Source of the DNA: Crocinitomicaceae bacterium
GTDB lineage: Bacteria > Bacteroidota > Bacteroidia > Flavobacteriales_D > Crocinitomicaceae
DNA length: 64,000 nt
NCBI GenBank assembly: GCA_016708105.1
Contig: JADJGJ010000001.1
Span: forward strand, 434,001 to 498,000
Direction: 5' to 3'
The stretch's first letter is position 1. Each line of letters begins with the position of its first letter. The position numbers and the translations under genes are program-made. The notes below the pieces were generated by a model that saw only the letters and a program-made list of their open reading frames with translations, did not search any database and had not been told where the DNA came from. Below, one piece after another: positions 53,501 through 62,325 of this stretch.

Positions 53501-54335
53501 ATCATTGAAAATCTCTGCTTTCTACAAGGAACAAAGGAATCAGGTTCAGTTGATGAACGTACTGATGGCATATCCAAACACCTACCGTACATACGGCAAT
53601 CGTGACTTTGGTACAGTTAAAGGGTTGACGATCATGTATGACCTTAGAAGAACCGGCAATGTCCGTATGACAGCTGCTTACACATTGCAGTTTGCTAACG
53701 GTACAGGGTCTGATCCAAATTCTGCTCTTGCACTTGTAAACTCAGGTTCTCCAAACTTGCGTACTATTTTCCCTTATTCTTACGATCAACGTCATGCATT
53801 CTCAATTGTGTTGGATTATCGTTACGGAACAGGGAAAGATTACAACGGACCAAAAATTGGAAATTTTGAGGTATTTGGAAACACTGGATTAAACATTGTA
53901 ACTAACATTGGTTCTGGTACTCCTTATTCAGGTTTGAAAACTCCAGTTGGTGATGGTTTGATTTCTCCAAATAGCTCACAATTGGAAGGAACAGTAAACG
54001 GTTCAAGAAAACCTTGGACTTATCGTATAGATCTTCAATTAGACAGAAATTTTGATTTGGAATTTGGCAATGATGAAAATAAAAAGAAAGCGGCATACCT
54101 GAATGTATACTGCCGTGTTACAAATATTTTCAACTTCCAAAACGTACTTAATGTATATCGTGCAACAGGTAACGCATCAGATGACGGATATCTTGCTGCT
54201 GCACAATATCAGACTTCAATTCAAAGTCAATTGGATGAACAAGCATTCAGAGATTATTATCTGATGAAGGTTGCAAACCCTTTCAACCTTGGTTTCCCAA
54301 GAACAATTCGTATAGGTGTAAAATTTGATTTTTAA
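50574..54335 (+). CDS. TonB-dependent receptor with carboxypeptidase-regulatory domain
   Basis: 1253 residues. Signal peptide (LVITTFLLSAGFAYAQ), a carboxypeptidase-like domain near 25-105 (GSIKGTITDKVSGEPLPFVK), a plug domain with MPTRDATGIATTVGGV, LQIRGARAEDSYYYIDG and GVPANYGDVTGGIISITTRG, then a large outer-membrane barrel. No SusD follows, so it is not a standard polysaccharide locus; the next genes are a giant secreted protein and a PorV-family protein, 28 and 26 bp apart. Likely an importer or secretion partner in that module. Confidence 0.9.
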   Translation: MLKSLRLVITTFLLSAGFAYAQTGTGSIKGTITDKVSGEPLPFVKVIVFSGDQQKGYAATDFDGKFLISSLAPGSYDVELRFVGYQTVRQTGVIVSSDKYTILDDLQMGQTAEMLDVVEVITYSVPLINKDGGASGGTVTREDISKMPTRDATGIATTVGGVYNAEGSGALQIRGARAEDSYYYIDGIKVRGSSSLPKAAMQEVSVITGGVPANYGDVTGGIISITTRGPSAQYFGSFEGVTSGFYFNGQDPLGYDGKVFGLDKYGYNLLEGMISGPLLMKKDSTGAKTDPILGFFISANFTDELDSRPLTNGGAWRIKQDARDSLLLNPLRPTGIGQGTYYNASYLRNDTENPENSDFEQVPWRMNARGRSASFAGKIDVNAGPSINLTFGASAAYYNGRGYSYQGSLMNFENFGLNTSFDWRVYGRFTQRFANDDANSASKVKNAFYSIMIDYSQSYDRSWDATHQDRIFNYGHVGTFTTYRIPTYEFNQDGDSLIHNGYQDVLVTFDPNYTVSKDGDTALTALSAITNQYYQIYEGNPFGNYENQFQIQQGGGLRNGDVPDNVYGIWDNLGTPYNYYGYSQADQFRITGSGTVNLSDHAISLGFEYEQRWDRNFGGAPIGIWTIARQYMNNHILEYDKSVAGSTYDFYGTFPRVTYDRLNAAPGDYGGQQSNDAQYFFDYNVRLGQGLNPDGTDFVDIDAIDPNFFTLDMFSADELLNSGNNIFSWYGYDHVGNKVKGATNINDYFTEFDENGNYKRHIGAFQPIYVAGYVMDKFAFDDIIFNVGVRVDMFDANQPVLKDPYLLYTAKTVGEISQFDNGTAITHPDNMGDDYVVYVNDVNNITAINGYRNGDTWYDANGVEVSDPTVISGSKGIAPWLVDPSLTNPTADAFEDYKPQINVMPRIAFSFPISDEASFFAHYDILTKRPTTGNRFDPIDYQFLQTRNEIINNPNLKPEKTIDYELGFQQVLSRTSSLKISAFYKEQRNQVQLMNVLMAYPNTYRTYGNRDFGTVKGLTIMYDLRRTGNVRMTAAYTLQFANGTGSDPNSALALVNSGSPNLRTIFPYSYDQRHAFSIVLDYRYGTGKDYNGPKIGNFEVFGNTGLNIVTNIGSGTPYSGLKTPVGDGLISPNSSQLEGTVNGSRKPWTYRIDLQLDRNFDLEFGNDENKKKAAYLNVYCRVTNIFNFQNVLNVYRATGNASDDGYLAAAQYQTSIQSQLDEQAFRDYYLMKVANPFNLGFPRTIRIGVKFDF

Positions 54336-54363
54336 TCAGACATAAATTCAAATTCAAAAGATT

Positions 54364-57300
54364 ATGAAGCGAATAATCGTAAGTGTTGTAATGATGGGGA
54401 TAGCCGGATCAGTTCTGGCTTATAAGGACATGAACAGTCATGGCCCTGTTACCCCTTCAGGTGGAGATGATCGCGCAGCCGGCTGTGCTCCGGCAAATGA
54501 AAGACTCTTCATGGAGTTTAATAATGTGCGTGCATTGATTGAAACAGGCGGTAGCTTGTGGCAAGATCGTGCCAATTCAAAAGCATCTTATGAAGTACCA
54601 GTTGGAGGTGATAACCACGTCTTGTATTCAGGTGCGCTTTGGATGGGTGGTGAAGATATCAATGGACAATTGAAATTAGCTGCACATAAATTTAGAACTG
54701 GGAATGACTTCTGGCCGGGTCCTTTGGGAGGATTAATCGCCGGTTCTGGTAATTTCAATCCTTTCGTTGTGCAAAATGCAGATATGATTTTGGTGCGCGA
54801 CAATGGTGCCGCTGACATTATCCCATCTCAATGTACCAAGTATGATAAATTTTTTACCATTCGTAAAGCAGAGGTAATGCAGTTCATCACATGGTGGAAT
54901 TGCCAGAATGGAGTACTTGATCCGGAAGATTGCGAAGAAGTGCTTGAAATGGATCAAGAAGTGTTAGACCGTATCGTAAACTGGCCTGCTCATGGTGATC
55001 CAAGTTTAGGAGAAGATTTTTACTTAGCTCCTTTTTATGACAATGCGCCTCCGGGCCAATCGCCTAATGGAATCTATGATCCTATTAATGATGGTGATTA
55101 TCCATGGTATGATGTGCGTGATGAAATTGATTGCCGTAACGATCGTCGTGTAACCTTGTTTGGTGACGAAACGCACTGGTGGGTATTCAATGACAAAGGA
55201 AACATTCACACTGAATCTGGTGGTGACCCAATTGGTATGGAAATTCGTGCGCAAGCTTTTGCCTTTGCAACCGACGATGCGGTGAATGATATGACTTTTT
55301 ATAACTACGAATTGATTAACAGAGGAACTCAAACTTTGTATAATACCTATTTCGGACAATGGGCCGACCCGGATGTTGGATTTGCAACCGATGACTATGT
55401 AGGTTGTGATGTTACTCGTGGTTTGGGTTACGCTTATAACGGTGATGCTGTTGACCAAGGTGGTAACGGTCAACCTGGTTATGGTAACAACCCTCCAGCT
55501 GTTGGTATTGACTTTTTTGAAGGCCCATATCAAGATGTTGACGGGGTTGATAATGCCAAAGGGATTGGACCCAATGAAGCATTGAACGGAATTGGATATG
55601 GCGATGGTATCGTTGACAACGAGCGCTATGGAATGAGACGTTTCGTCTATTACAACAACTCAAGCGCTCAAAACGGTGAACCAGATAATGCAACGGATTA
55701 TTACCGCTATATGCAAGGTATTTGGAAAAATGGCTCTCCAATGCGATATGGTGGAGATGGATTCAATACCGGTACAACTAGTTTGGAAGCTGATTTTATG
55801 TTCCCGGGTGATTCAGACCCGCAAAATTGGGGAACTGATGGAGTAGATCCTGGTTTTGAATGGACAGAAATCACTGCCGGTAACCCGCCTGCTGACCGTC
55901 GTTTTATTCAGTCTGCCGGACCATTCGTACTTTCTCCAGGTGCGGTAAATAACATTACAGTTGGTGTTGTTTATGGACGTAGTGACGAAACTGATCTTGA
56001 AGCATCTGTGCGTGCAATGAAAACTGCTGACACAAAGGCTCAGGCTTTATTTGATAACTGCTTTGAATTAGTTGAACCGCCTGTGGCGCCTACTTTAACT
56101 ATTCAAGAAATGGAAAATCAATTGATTCTTTATTTAACTGACCCTCCAGGTGTAAACATTGAGTCATATTATGAGCGTGATAAAATCAACATCATTACTC
56201 CTGATGAATTGATTGATCAAGGGATTTATTATGATGATACTTTCTGGTTTGAAGGTTATCAGGTCTTCCAAATGCGCGATGAGCTTTCTGCGGTTACTCA
56301 ATTGGATGATATTGAACAAGCACGTTTGGTTGCACAGTGTGATATTGTCAACGGTGTATCAAAATTGGTGAACTATACTTATGATGAGGAATTAGATATC
56401 TCGATTCCTGCTGTTATGGTTGAAGGAGCTGATGAAGGATTGAAACATTCATTTGTAATTACTGAAGACCTTTTTGCAACCGGTGATCGTAAACTGGTAA
56501 ATCATAAAAAATATTATTACATCGCTGTAGCATACGCTTACAATCAATATAAGGAGTATGATCCGAATGATCCGCAATTATTGGATGGACAAAAAAATCC
56601 ATATTTGAGATCTCGTATTTCAGGAACAGGTAAAGGAATTGAGTCAGTGGTTGGTATACCGCATGATCCAACTCCTGAAAATGATGGAACAATTTTTACT
56701 ACAAGCTATGGTTACCAACCTGAAATTACTCAGATTGAAGGTGAAGGTAATGGGGGAACATTCCTTGAATTAACTGATGCTTCAGTAAGCACGATTCTTG
56801 CAAATGGTAAGATTGATCATCCAACCTACAAAAGTGGATACGGTCCAATTGACGTAAAAGTAATTGACCCGTTGAACCTTCAAGAAGGAACCTATACCGT
56901 TGGTTTTGGAAATGATGAGCCTAAATTAAATAATGATATCTGGTGGATATGCCGTGACTTCAACGGTGTGAAAGATACAGTTTGGTCTGACTACACAATT
57001 GGTGTTTCTAATGAACAGTTGATTTTGGATTGGGGTCTTTCTGTAACTATCAGTCAGCAATTTTATACTGGAAATCCCCCAGAAACCAATTATTACACAG
57101 ATCCGATTGATGCGGTAATTTCTTATGCTGACTCATCTAAGATGTGGTTGTGGGGTGTCCCAGATAATGACAGTTATTATCCTACTAACTGGATTCGATC
57201 AGGAACAGCAAGTGAAAATGCTACTGATAATACTGAGTGCGTTGCTACTGCTTGGATTCAAAATCCATGTTTCTACAACGACAAGGCGCTAGATGATGAA

Positions 57301-58482
57301 TCGAAATATGAAAAACTATTGAATGGTACTATTGCACCATATAACCGCGTCGGTTATGAATGTTATGGAATGCCTCTTGGTCGTCCGGGACATACGTATG
57401 TTGATCCTGATCCTGCCGGATGGTGGACTACCATTTCTGCATCACAAACTAAAGCAAGTTTCTATCAATTACATGATGTAGACATTGTGATTACCGCTGA
57501 TAAATCTAAATGGACTCGTTGTCCGGTATTAGAAATGAATGATAACCCTACACAGTGTGAATACTCATCTGATGATGTTATGTATATGCGATCAGACGAA
57601 TCGGTTGACAAGGATGGCAATCCTGATGGCACAGGAACAGGAATGGGTTGGTTCCCTGGTTATGCAATTGATGTAAATACCGGCGCCAGATTGAACATGG
57701 CTTTTGGCGAAAACTCATGGCTAGCAGGGGATAACGGCGATGATATGATCTGGAATCCTACCTCGTCATTTGCTGATAATGTTGGAAATCCTACATTTGG
57801 TGGTATGCATTATGTTTATGTTTTTGGAGAAAACGTTGACGACAGTGGTTGCCCTAGCTATGATGAAGGAACATGGCTTGCTTCAAAATGGGATACTTCG
57901 TTACCTTCAGGAACCAGAAATACAAACTTCCTGACTTCTTGGAAAAACTGTTTCTGGGTATTTGAACCATTATTGCTTTTTGATCAGGAACTGTTGCAAA
58001 CAGATGTTAAAATCTCTGCGCGAATCAACAAACCGTATAAAGAAAGAGAAGTTAATGGAGAGAATGATGGTTCACCAATGTATCAATTTACAATTACAGA
58101 GCCAACTCGCACCATGAATAGCGATCAGTTGATTTCTGTATTGGATAATATCAATGTGGTTCCTAATCCTTATTATGCATACAGTTCTTATGAAACCAGC
58201 AAATTGGACAACCGTATTAAAATCACCAATTTGCCAGAGCGTTGTACAGTAACTATTTTCAATATGCAAGGTGCTTTGGTTCGCAGTTTTGAAAAAGACG
58301 ATCCACTGACTTCACTTGAATGGGATTTGAAAAACCACAAAGGAATTCCTATTGCCGGCGGTGTTTATCTGATACACATTGAAGTTCCAATAGTAGATGC
58401 GAGCGGTAATCAAATAGGCACTGAGGAGAAGGTATTGAAGTGGTATGGTGTATTAAGACAGGTAGATTTAGATAACCTGTAG
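54364..58482 (+). CDS. 1372-residue secreted protein of the TonB/PorV module
   Basis: Signal segment (IIVSVVMMGIAGSVLAY), then long beta- and acidic-rich domains. Seen: YSGALWMGGEDINGQLKLAA, YELINRGTQTLYNTYFGQWA, several DxDxD-like stretches (DGDYPWYDVRDE) that may bind calcium, and fibronectin-like segments after about residue 570. The last 110 residues (NINVVPNPYYAYSSY, CTVTIFNMQGALVRSF, AGGVYLIHIEV) form a FlgD-like Ig/T9SS-related C-terminal domain. Very likely surface exposed; function unknown. Confidence 0.8.
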   Translation: MKRIIVSVVMMGIAGSVLAYKDMNSHGPVTPSGGDDRAAGCAPANERLFMEFNNVRALIETGGSLWQDRANSKASYEVPVGGDNHVLYSGALWMGGEDINGQLKLAAHKFRTGNDFWPGPLGGLIAGSGNFNPFVVQNADMILVRDNGAADIIPSQCTKYDKFFTIRKAEVMQFITWWNCQNGVLDPEDCEEVLEMDQEVLDRIVNWPAHGDPSLGEDFYLAPFYDNAPPGQSPNGIYDPINDGDYPWYDVRDEIDCRNDRRVTLFGDETHWWVFNDKGNIHTESGGDPIGMEIRAQAFAFATDDAVNDMTFYNYELINRGTQTLYNTYFGQWADPDVGFATDDYVGCDVTRGLGYAYNGDAVDQGGNGQPGYGNNPPAVGIDFFEGPYQDVDGVDNAKGIGPNEALNGIGYGDGIVDNERYGMRRFVYYNNSSAQNGEPDNATDYYRYMQGIWKNGSPMRYGGDGFNTGTTSLEADFMFPGDSDPQNWGTDGVDPGFEWTEITAGNPPADRRFIQSAGPFVLSPGAVNNITVGVVYGRSDETDLEASVRAMKTADTKAQALFDNCFELVEPPVAPTLTIQEMENQLILYLTDPPGVNIESYYERDKINIITPDELIDQGIYYDDTFWFEGYQVFQMRDELSAVTQLDDIEQARLVAQCDIVNGVSKLVNYTYDEELDISIPAVMVEGADEGLKHSFVITEDLFATGDRKLVNHKKYYYIAVAYAYNQYKEYDPNDPQLLDGQKNPYLRSRISGTGKGIESVVGIPHDPTPENDGTIFTTSYGYQPEITQIEGEGNGGTFLELTDASVSTILANGKIDHPTYKSGYGPIDVKVIDPLNLQEGTYTVGFGNDEPKLNNDIWWICRDFNGVKDTVWSDYTIGVSNEQLILDWGLSVTISQQFYTGNPPETNYYTDPIDAVISYADSSKMWLWGVPDNDSYYPTNWIRSGTASENATDNTECVATAWIQNPCFYNDKALDDESKYEKLLNGTIAPYNRVGYECYGMPLGRPGHTYVDPDPAGWWTTISASQTKASFYQLHDVDIVITADKSKWTRCPVLEMNDNPTQCEYSSDDVMYMRSDESVDKDGNPDGTGTGMGWFPGYAIDVNTGARLNMAFGENSWLAGDNGDDMIWNPTSSFADNVGNPTFGGMHYVYVFGENVDDSGCPSYDEGTWLASKWDTSLPSGTRNTNFLTSWKNCFWVFEPLLLFDQELLQTDVKISARINKPYKEREVNGENDGSPMYQFTITEPTRTMNSDQLISVLDNINVVPNPYYAYSSYETSKLDNRIKITNLPERCTVTIFNMQGALVRSFEKDDPLTSLEWDLKNHKGIPIAGGVYLIHIEVPIVDASGNQIGTEEKVLKWYGVLRQVDLDNL

Positions 58483-58508
58483 ATAGTAAAAACGACTTTT
58501 GAAGACTT

Positions 58509-59579
58509 ATGAATAAATTTTCGAAATCAATTCTAGCCGGATTTGCAGTGATTGCTGTAAGTTCAATGGCTATGGCAGGAAACGGAGATCGTGTTGGTTC
58601 AGCCGGTGCCGGAGAATTGCTAATCAATCCTTGGGGTCCCAGCGCAGGTTGGGGTGATGCAGGAGTATCTTGTGTAAACGGGGTAGATGCAATTTATACT
58701 AATATCGCTGGTTTGGCATTCACATCCAAAACGCAGATCAGGTTTGATCGCACTAGCTGGCTTGGTGGTTCAGGTGTCAATATTAATTCAGCCGGTTTGG
58801 CTCAACGTATTTCTGACGCTAGTGTTATCTCTATCTCTGTTATGTCAATGGGATTTGGTGATATTCAGATTACAACAGTTGATTTGCCGGAAGGTGGAAT
58901 AGGTAACTTTAGACCAACCTATTCAAATTTCAATGTTGGTTATGCACGCGAATTTTCCAATTCAATTTACGGTGGAATCAATTTCAAAGTAATCAATGAA
59001 ACCATCTCAAATTTGCGTGGTACAGGTGTTGCAATTGACGCTGGTATCAGATATGTGACAGGGGAAGAAGATCAAATTAAATTTGGTATTACGTTGAAGA
59101 ATGTTGGACCTACCATGTCATTCAAAGGTGACGGGTTGGCAATCTCAATGATGTACCCTGAAACAGGTGATCTTGCCACGCTTGAGCAACGCTCTTCAGC
59201 TTTTGAAATGCCGTCTCTGCTTGCCATTGGCGGATCGTATGATTTTAATTTCTCAGAGATGTATAGACTGACAGCTGCCGGATCTTTTACAGCTAATTCA
59301 TTCTCAAATGACCAATTCAGATTAGGGTTGAATTTCCACATGGGAAGTGAAAAAGCTCAGTTTGATATGAACGTTGGATATGTTTATGAAAAAGGTATTT
59401 TTTCCAAAGATTATATGTTCAACGGACGTGTTACTGCACTCAGTGGAATAACCGGCGGAGTTACTGTAAATGCCATTGTAGGTAAAAACAAAAGCATGTT
59501 AGGTATCAACTATGCATACCGCCATGCTGCCCCGTTCAATGGTTGTCATACCGTTGGGGTGACTATTGATTTAAAATAA
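58509..59579 (+). CDS. PorV/PorQ family outer-membrane protein
   Basis: 356 residues with a signal peptide (LAGFAVIAVSSMAMAG). Seen: AGELLINPWGPSAGWGDAGVS and IYTNIAGLAFTSKTQIRFD, the diagnostic N-terminal text of PorV/PorQ-type 14-strand barrels, and SIYGGINFKVINETI. PorV shuttles T9SS cargo to the anchoring machinery. This copy is encoded right behind a large secreted protein, which suggests a cargo-specific paralogue rather than the general PorV. Confidence 0.88.
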   Translation: MNKFSKSILAGFAVIAVSSMAMAGNGDRVGSAGAGELLINPWGPSAGWGDAGVSCVNGVDAIYTNIAGLAFTSKTQIRFDRTSWLGGSGVNINSAGLAQRISDASVISISVMSMGFGDIQITTVDLPEGGIGNFRPTYSNFNVGYAREFSNSIYGGINFKVINETISNLRGTGVAIDAGIRYVTGEEDQIKFGITLKNVGPTMSFKGDGLAISMMYPETGDLATLEQRSSAFEMPSLLAIGGSYDFNFSEMYRLTAAGSFTANSFSNDQFRLGLNFHMGSEKAQFDMNVGYVYEKGIFSKDYMFNGRVTALSGITGGVTVNAIVGKNKSMLGINYAYRHAAPFNGCHTVGVTIDLK

Positions 59580-59595
59580 AATTTTCTTAAATTTG
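59566..59595 (+). promoter_or_regulatory. Candidate promoter for greA (TTG-N19-TAAATTTG)
   Basis: TTG (59566-59568, inside the last codons of the PorV-like gene) and TAAATTTG (59588-59595) are 19 bp apart. Transcription would begin near 59602, at the foot of the terminator hairpin. Confidence 0.4.
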
Positions 59596-59598
59596 TTG

Positions 59599-59636
59599 AC
59601 AAGGGAGTCCTTACAGGGCTCTCTTGTTATTTTTTA
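59599..59636 (+). terminator. Intrinsic terminator after the PorV-like gene
   Basis: ACAAGGGAGTCC pairs with GGGCTCTCTTGT (12 pairs, two G-U) around TTACA, followed by TATTTTTT. It ends the TonB receptor operon 20 bp past the stop codon. Confidence 0.85.
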
Positions 59637-59645
59637 TAATGCACT

Positions 59646-60122
59646 ATGTCACAGTTAAGATATTATACTGAAGAAGGATTGAAAAAGCTCAAGGATGAAC
59701 TTTATCAATTGAAAGTAGTTGAACGGCCAAGAATTTCACAACAGATTGCTGAAGCTCGTGATAAAGGTGATTTGTCTGAGAATGCCGAATACGATGCGGC
59801 TAAAGAAGCACAAGGTTTGCTTGAAGCGAAAATTGCAAAGATGGAAGATATTGTTGCTAATGCGAGAATCATTGATGAGTCTCAGATTGACAATTCTAAG
59901 GTGTTAATTCTTTCAAAAGTAAAAATTAAAAATACCGGCAATGGAGCTACCATGATTTACACGCTGGTTGCTGAAAATGAAGCTAATCTAAAAGAAGGCA
60001 AAATATCTATTGATTCACCAATTGGAAAAGGATTGTTGGGAAAAAAGGTAGGTGATACGACTGATGTTAAAGTACCAAGCGGTACAGTGAAATTTGAGAT
60101 ACTTGAAATAACCAGAAACTGA
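59646..60122 (+). CDS. greA: Transcription elongation factor GreA
   Basis: 158 residues. N-terminal antiparallel coiled coil with RPRISQQIAEARDKGDLSEN and AEYDAAKEAQGLLEAKI, whose acidic tip reaches into the polymerase channel to stimulate cleavage of backtracked RNA; C-terminal FKBP-like domain with SPIGKGLLGKKVGD. Length is exact for GreA. Its stop overlaps the next gene's start by one base (TGATG). Confidence 0.97.
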   Translation: MSQLRYYTEEGLKKLKDELYQLKVVERPRISQQIAEARDKGDLSENAEYDAAKEAQGLLEAKIAKMEDIVANARIIDESQIDNSKVLILSKVKIKNTGNGATMIYTLVAENEANLKEGKISIDSPIGKGLLGKKVGDTTDVKVPSGTVKFEILEITRN

Positions 60123-60511
60123 TGGCTACTATTTTTTCAAGAATCATTACCGGTGAAATTCCTTGCTATAAGGTTGCAGAGAACGATAAATTTCTGGCTT
60201 TTCTAGATATCTCACCGCTGCGAAAAGGTCACACCTTGGTTATTCCAAAAATAGAGGTGGACTATATTTTTGATATGGAGGATGATCTATTGGCTGAGAT
60301 GATGTTGTTCTCAAAAAAGGTGAGTCAAAAAATAAAGGCAGTTTTTCCTTGTAAAAAAGTTGGGATTGCTGTGATTGGCCTTGAAGTGCCTCATGCACAC
60401 ATTCATTTAATTCCGCTGAATTCAATGCGCGATATTGATTTCTCTCAACCAAAATTAAATTTAAGTGCAGAAGAACTCAGAACGATTTCTGCCAATTTGA
60501 TGAATGCGTGA
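60122..60511 (+). CDS. HIT family protein
   Basis: 129 residues, histidine-triad nucleotide hydrolase/transferase. Seen: IFSRIITGEIPCYKVAEN, FLDISPLRKGHTLVIPK and the catalytic triad motif HAHIHLIPL near residues 101-109 in H-x-H-x-H-x-x form. Substrates of the bacterial proteins are typically AMP-lysine-like or Ap(n)A compounds. Translationally coupled to greA. Confidence 0.95.
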   Translation: MATIFSRIITGEIPCYKVAENDKFLAFLDISPLRKGHTLVIPKIEVDYIFDMEDDLLAEMMLFSKKVSQKIKAVFPCKKVGIAVIGLEVPHAHIHLIPLNSMRDIDFSQPKLNLSAEELRTISANLMNA

Positions 60512-60548
60512 AAAGGTTGTACTGATCAACTTTTCAGGGTTAATTAAG

Positions 60549-61106
60549 CTATTTAATTCTATCAGGATTTTGAGAAAGAAATGATTTCCAGTTTCCTGAT
60601 TTTGCTTTGTTGTTGAGTCCAACTCCTTTTTGATAATAATGACAAACTGCTGCTGCAAGCGCATCGGTCGCATCTAAATAATCAGGAACTTCTTTAATAC
60701 CCAATTGACGCATGAGCATAGCAGCAACTTGCTCTTTACTTGCATTTCCGTTTCCTGTAAGAGATTGTTTGATTTTTTTTGGCGAATATTCTTCAATTGG
60801 AATGTTGCGCTGAAGTGCTGCGGCAATGCACACCCCTTGTGCTCTGCCAAGTTTGAGCATGGACTGAACATTTTTGCCAAAAAAAGGCGCTTCAATGGCC
60901 ATTTCATCCGGATGATATTCTTGAATGAGTTGATCAACCCTTGAAAATATCCGCTTTAATCTGTCAGGTTGATTTTCAATTTTACTCAGTTTTAAAACTC
61001 CAAATGTGATGAGTGAAATACTGTTGCCTTGAATGTGAATCAAGCCATAGCCCATTACCACAGTACCGGGGTCAACACCAAGAATTATTTTATCTTCACT
61101 TTTCAT
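60549..61106 (-). CDS. ruvC: Crossover junction endodeoxyribonuclease RuvC
   Basis: 185 residues, Holliday-junction resolvase with RNase H fold. All four acidic residues are visible: Asp in LGVDPGTVVMGYG, Glu in MAIEAPFFGKNV, and two Asp in YLDATDALAAAVCHY. Length is typical. Its ATG overlaps the end of the phosphatase gene by one base, forming a two-gene operon. Confidence 0.96.
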   Translation of the reverse strand: MKSEDKIILGVDPGTVVMGYGLIHIQGNSISLITFGVLKLSKIENQPDRLKRIFSRVDQLIQEYHPDEMAIEAPFFGKNVQSMLKLGRAQGVCIAAALQRNIPIEEYSPKKIKQSLTGNGNASKEQVAAMLMRQLGIKEVPDYLDATDALAAAVCHYYQKGVGLNNKAKSGNWKSFLSQNPDRIK

Positions 61107-61591
61107 CAGAAAGAAACAACGTCAGGAGTAATGACTTCAATAAGATTTCCGGTGTTTCCTGAAATTAAATTCCAATCGTCAAACGGAAATTCAATTACCG
61201 CACATTGGCATGTAGCCAGTGTTGTTTGTTTACCAGTTAGCCATGACACCAAATCAGAAATGCCATTGTTATGACCTATATACAAAAGGTTTTTTCCTTT
61301 TCCTGTTTTATGGATGCGATGCAGAATGACAGATCGTTCGGCCAAAAACAAATCAGCATGATATTCAATGGAAGTTCCATCCAGATGGTGTCTTACAATT
61401 TCAGCGGTTTGCGCTGTTCTCACAGCCGAGGAGGCAATTATCTGATTGGGTTTATAATTTCTTTGTTTTAAAATATAACCTAGTACGTTGGCTTGCGCGG
61501 TACCTTGTTTGTTTAAATGTCTCTGAAAATCAGATGATTCATCTGTGAATTTCACGGCTTTTCCGTGTCTGAGCAAGTGAAGCTGAAGCAT
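61106..61591 (-). CDS. SixA-like histidine phosphatase
   Basis: 161 residues, histidine-phosphatase superfamily branch 1. Seen: the LLRHGKAV motif with the catalytic His near residue 8, SSAVRTAQTAEIV, LFLAERSVIL, and the second His in LLYIGHNNGISDLV. SixA dephosphorylates phosphohistidine in two-component phosphotransfer proteins; equal motifs occur in small-molecule phosphatases. Co-transcribed with ruvC. Confidence 0.9.
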   Translation of the reverse strand: MLQLHLLRHGKAVKFTDESSDFQRHLNKQGTAQANVLGYILKQRNYKPNQIIASSAVRTAQTAEIVRHHLDGTSIEYHADLFLAERSVILHRIHKTGKGKNLLYIGHNNGISDLVSWLTGKQTTLATCQCAVIEFPFDDWNLISGNTGNLIEVITPDVVSF

Positions 61592-61702
61592 GTTTAGAAA
61601 AATCTTTTATACAATTCCAACCCTAAGTTAAGCAAACTCGTTATACAGGTAAGAAAATGTTTATTATAGTTTTTGGGTTTGCTGTAATGAACTACTTATT
61701 CG

Positions 61703-61736
61703 GACCAACCAGCCGAACTGCTGGTTGGTCTTTTTT
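61703..61736 (+). terminator. Strong terminator hairpin directly before the ECF sigma gene
   Basis: GACCAACCAGC (61703-61713) pairs perfectly with GCTGGTTGGTC (61720-61730), loop CGAACT, then TTTTTT. It points along plus, where the nearest upstream plus gene ends 1.2 kb away and the adjacent gene runs the other way. Its T-tract ends 16 bp before the sigma ATG, so it may be an attenuator or the end of a short leader RNA. Confidence 0.85.
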
Positions 61737-61751
61737 AGCTAAACTTGCTGT

Positions 61752-62321
61752 ATGATAGATGAAAGGCTAATTGAGGCATGCAGAAAAAATGATCGAAGAG
61801 CGCAAGAAAAGCTCTACGAGTGGTATTATGTAAAAGTAATGCCTACCTGCATGCGCTATCACCGGAATGAGGAGGATGCACGAAGCGTTCTCAATATTGG
61901 TTTTGTAAAAATTTGCCGCAATCTTGATAAACTCAAGCCTGATACACCATTTGAAGCTTGGGCAAGACGAATTCTAATGAATACCATTATTGATGAATTC
62001 AGAAAAAATAAAAACTATCTGCAATTAGTAGATGCAAAAGAAACTGATCGTGAGCTTGAGATAAAAAGTGAAGTAATTGAGAATGATGTATGGTCTAAAA
62101 TGGAAACGGATGTTTTGATGGGATTGCTGAAAAAATTACCGGATGTTTCCCGCAAGGTTTTCAATCTTTACGTGATTGACGGCTATACACACAAAGAGAT
62201 AGGAGAGATGCTTGAGATTTCAGACGGAACATCAAAATGGCATTTGTCCAACGCGCGCAAATTGCTTCGCGATATGATATTAAAAATTCAAAAATCAAAT
62301 AATCTGGAAATCTGGGCATAA
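61752..62321 (+). CDS. RNA polymerase ECF sigma factor
   Basis: 189 residues. Region 2: LIEACRKNDRRAQEKLYEWY and EEDARSVLNIGFVKICRNL; region 4: VSRKVFNLYVIDGYTHKEIG and EISDGTSKWHLSNARKLLRD. No anti-sigma zinc motif in its own chain. The next gene begins 4 bp later. Paralogous to the sigma factor at 10.6 kb. Confidence 0.93.
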   Translation: MIDERLIEACRKNDRRAQEKLYEWYYVKVMPTCMRYHRNEEDARSVLNIGFVKICRNLDKLKPDTPFEAWARRILMNTIIDEFRKNKNYLQLVDAKETDRELEIKSEVIENDVWSKMETDVLMGLLKKLPDVSRKVFNLYVIDGYTHKEIGEMLEISDGTSKWHLSNARKLLRDMILKIQKSNNLEIWA

Positions 62322-62325
62322 AGAA

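Noticed and set aside
55024..55533. 169-codon minus-strand frame inside the 1372-residue gene
   Set aside because: Antisense shadow of a clear long coding region with normal codon pattern on plus.
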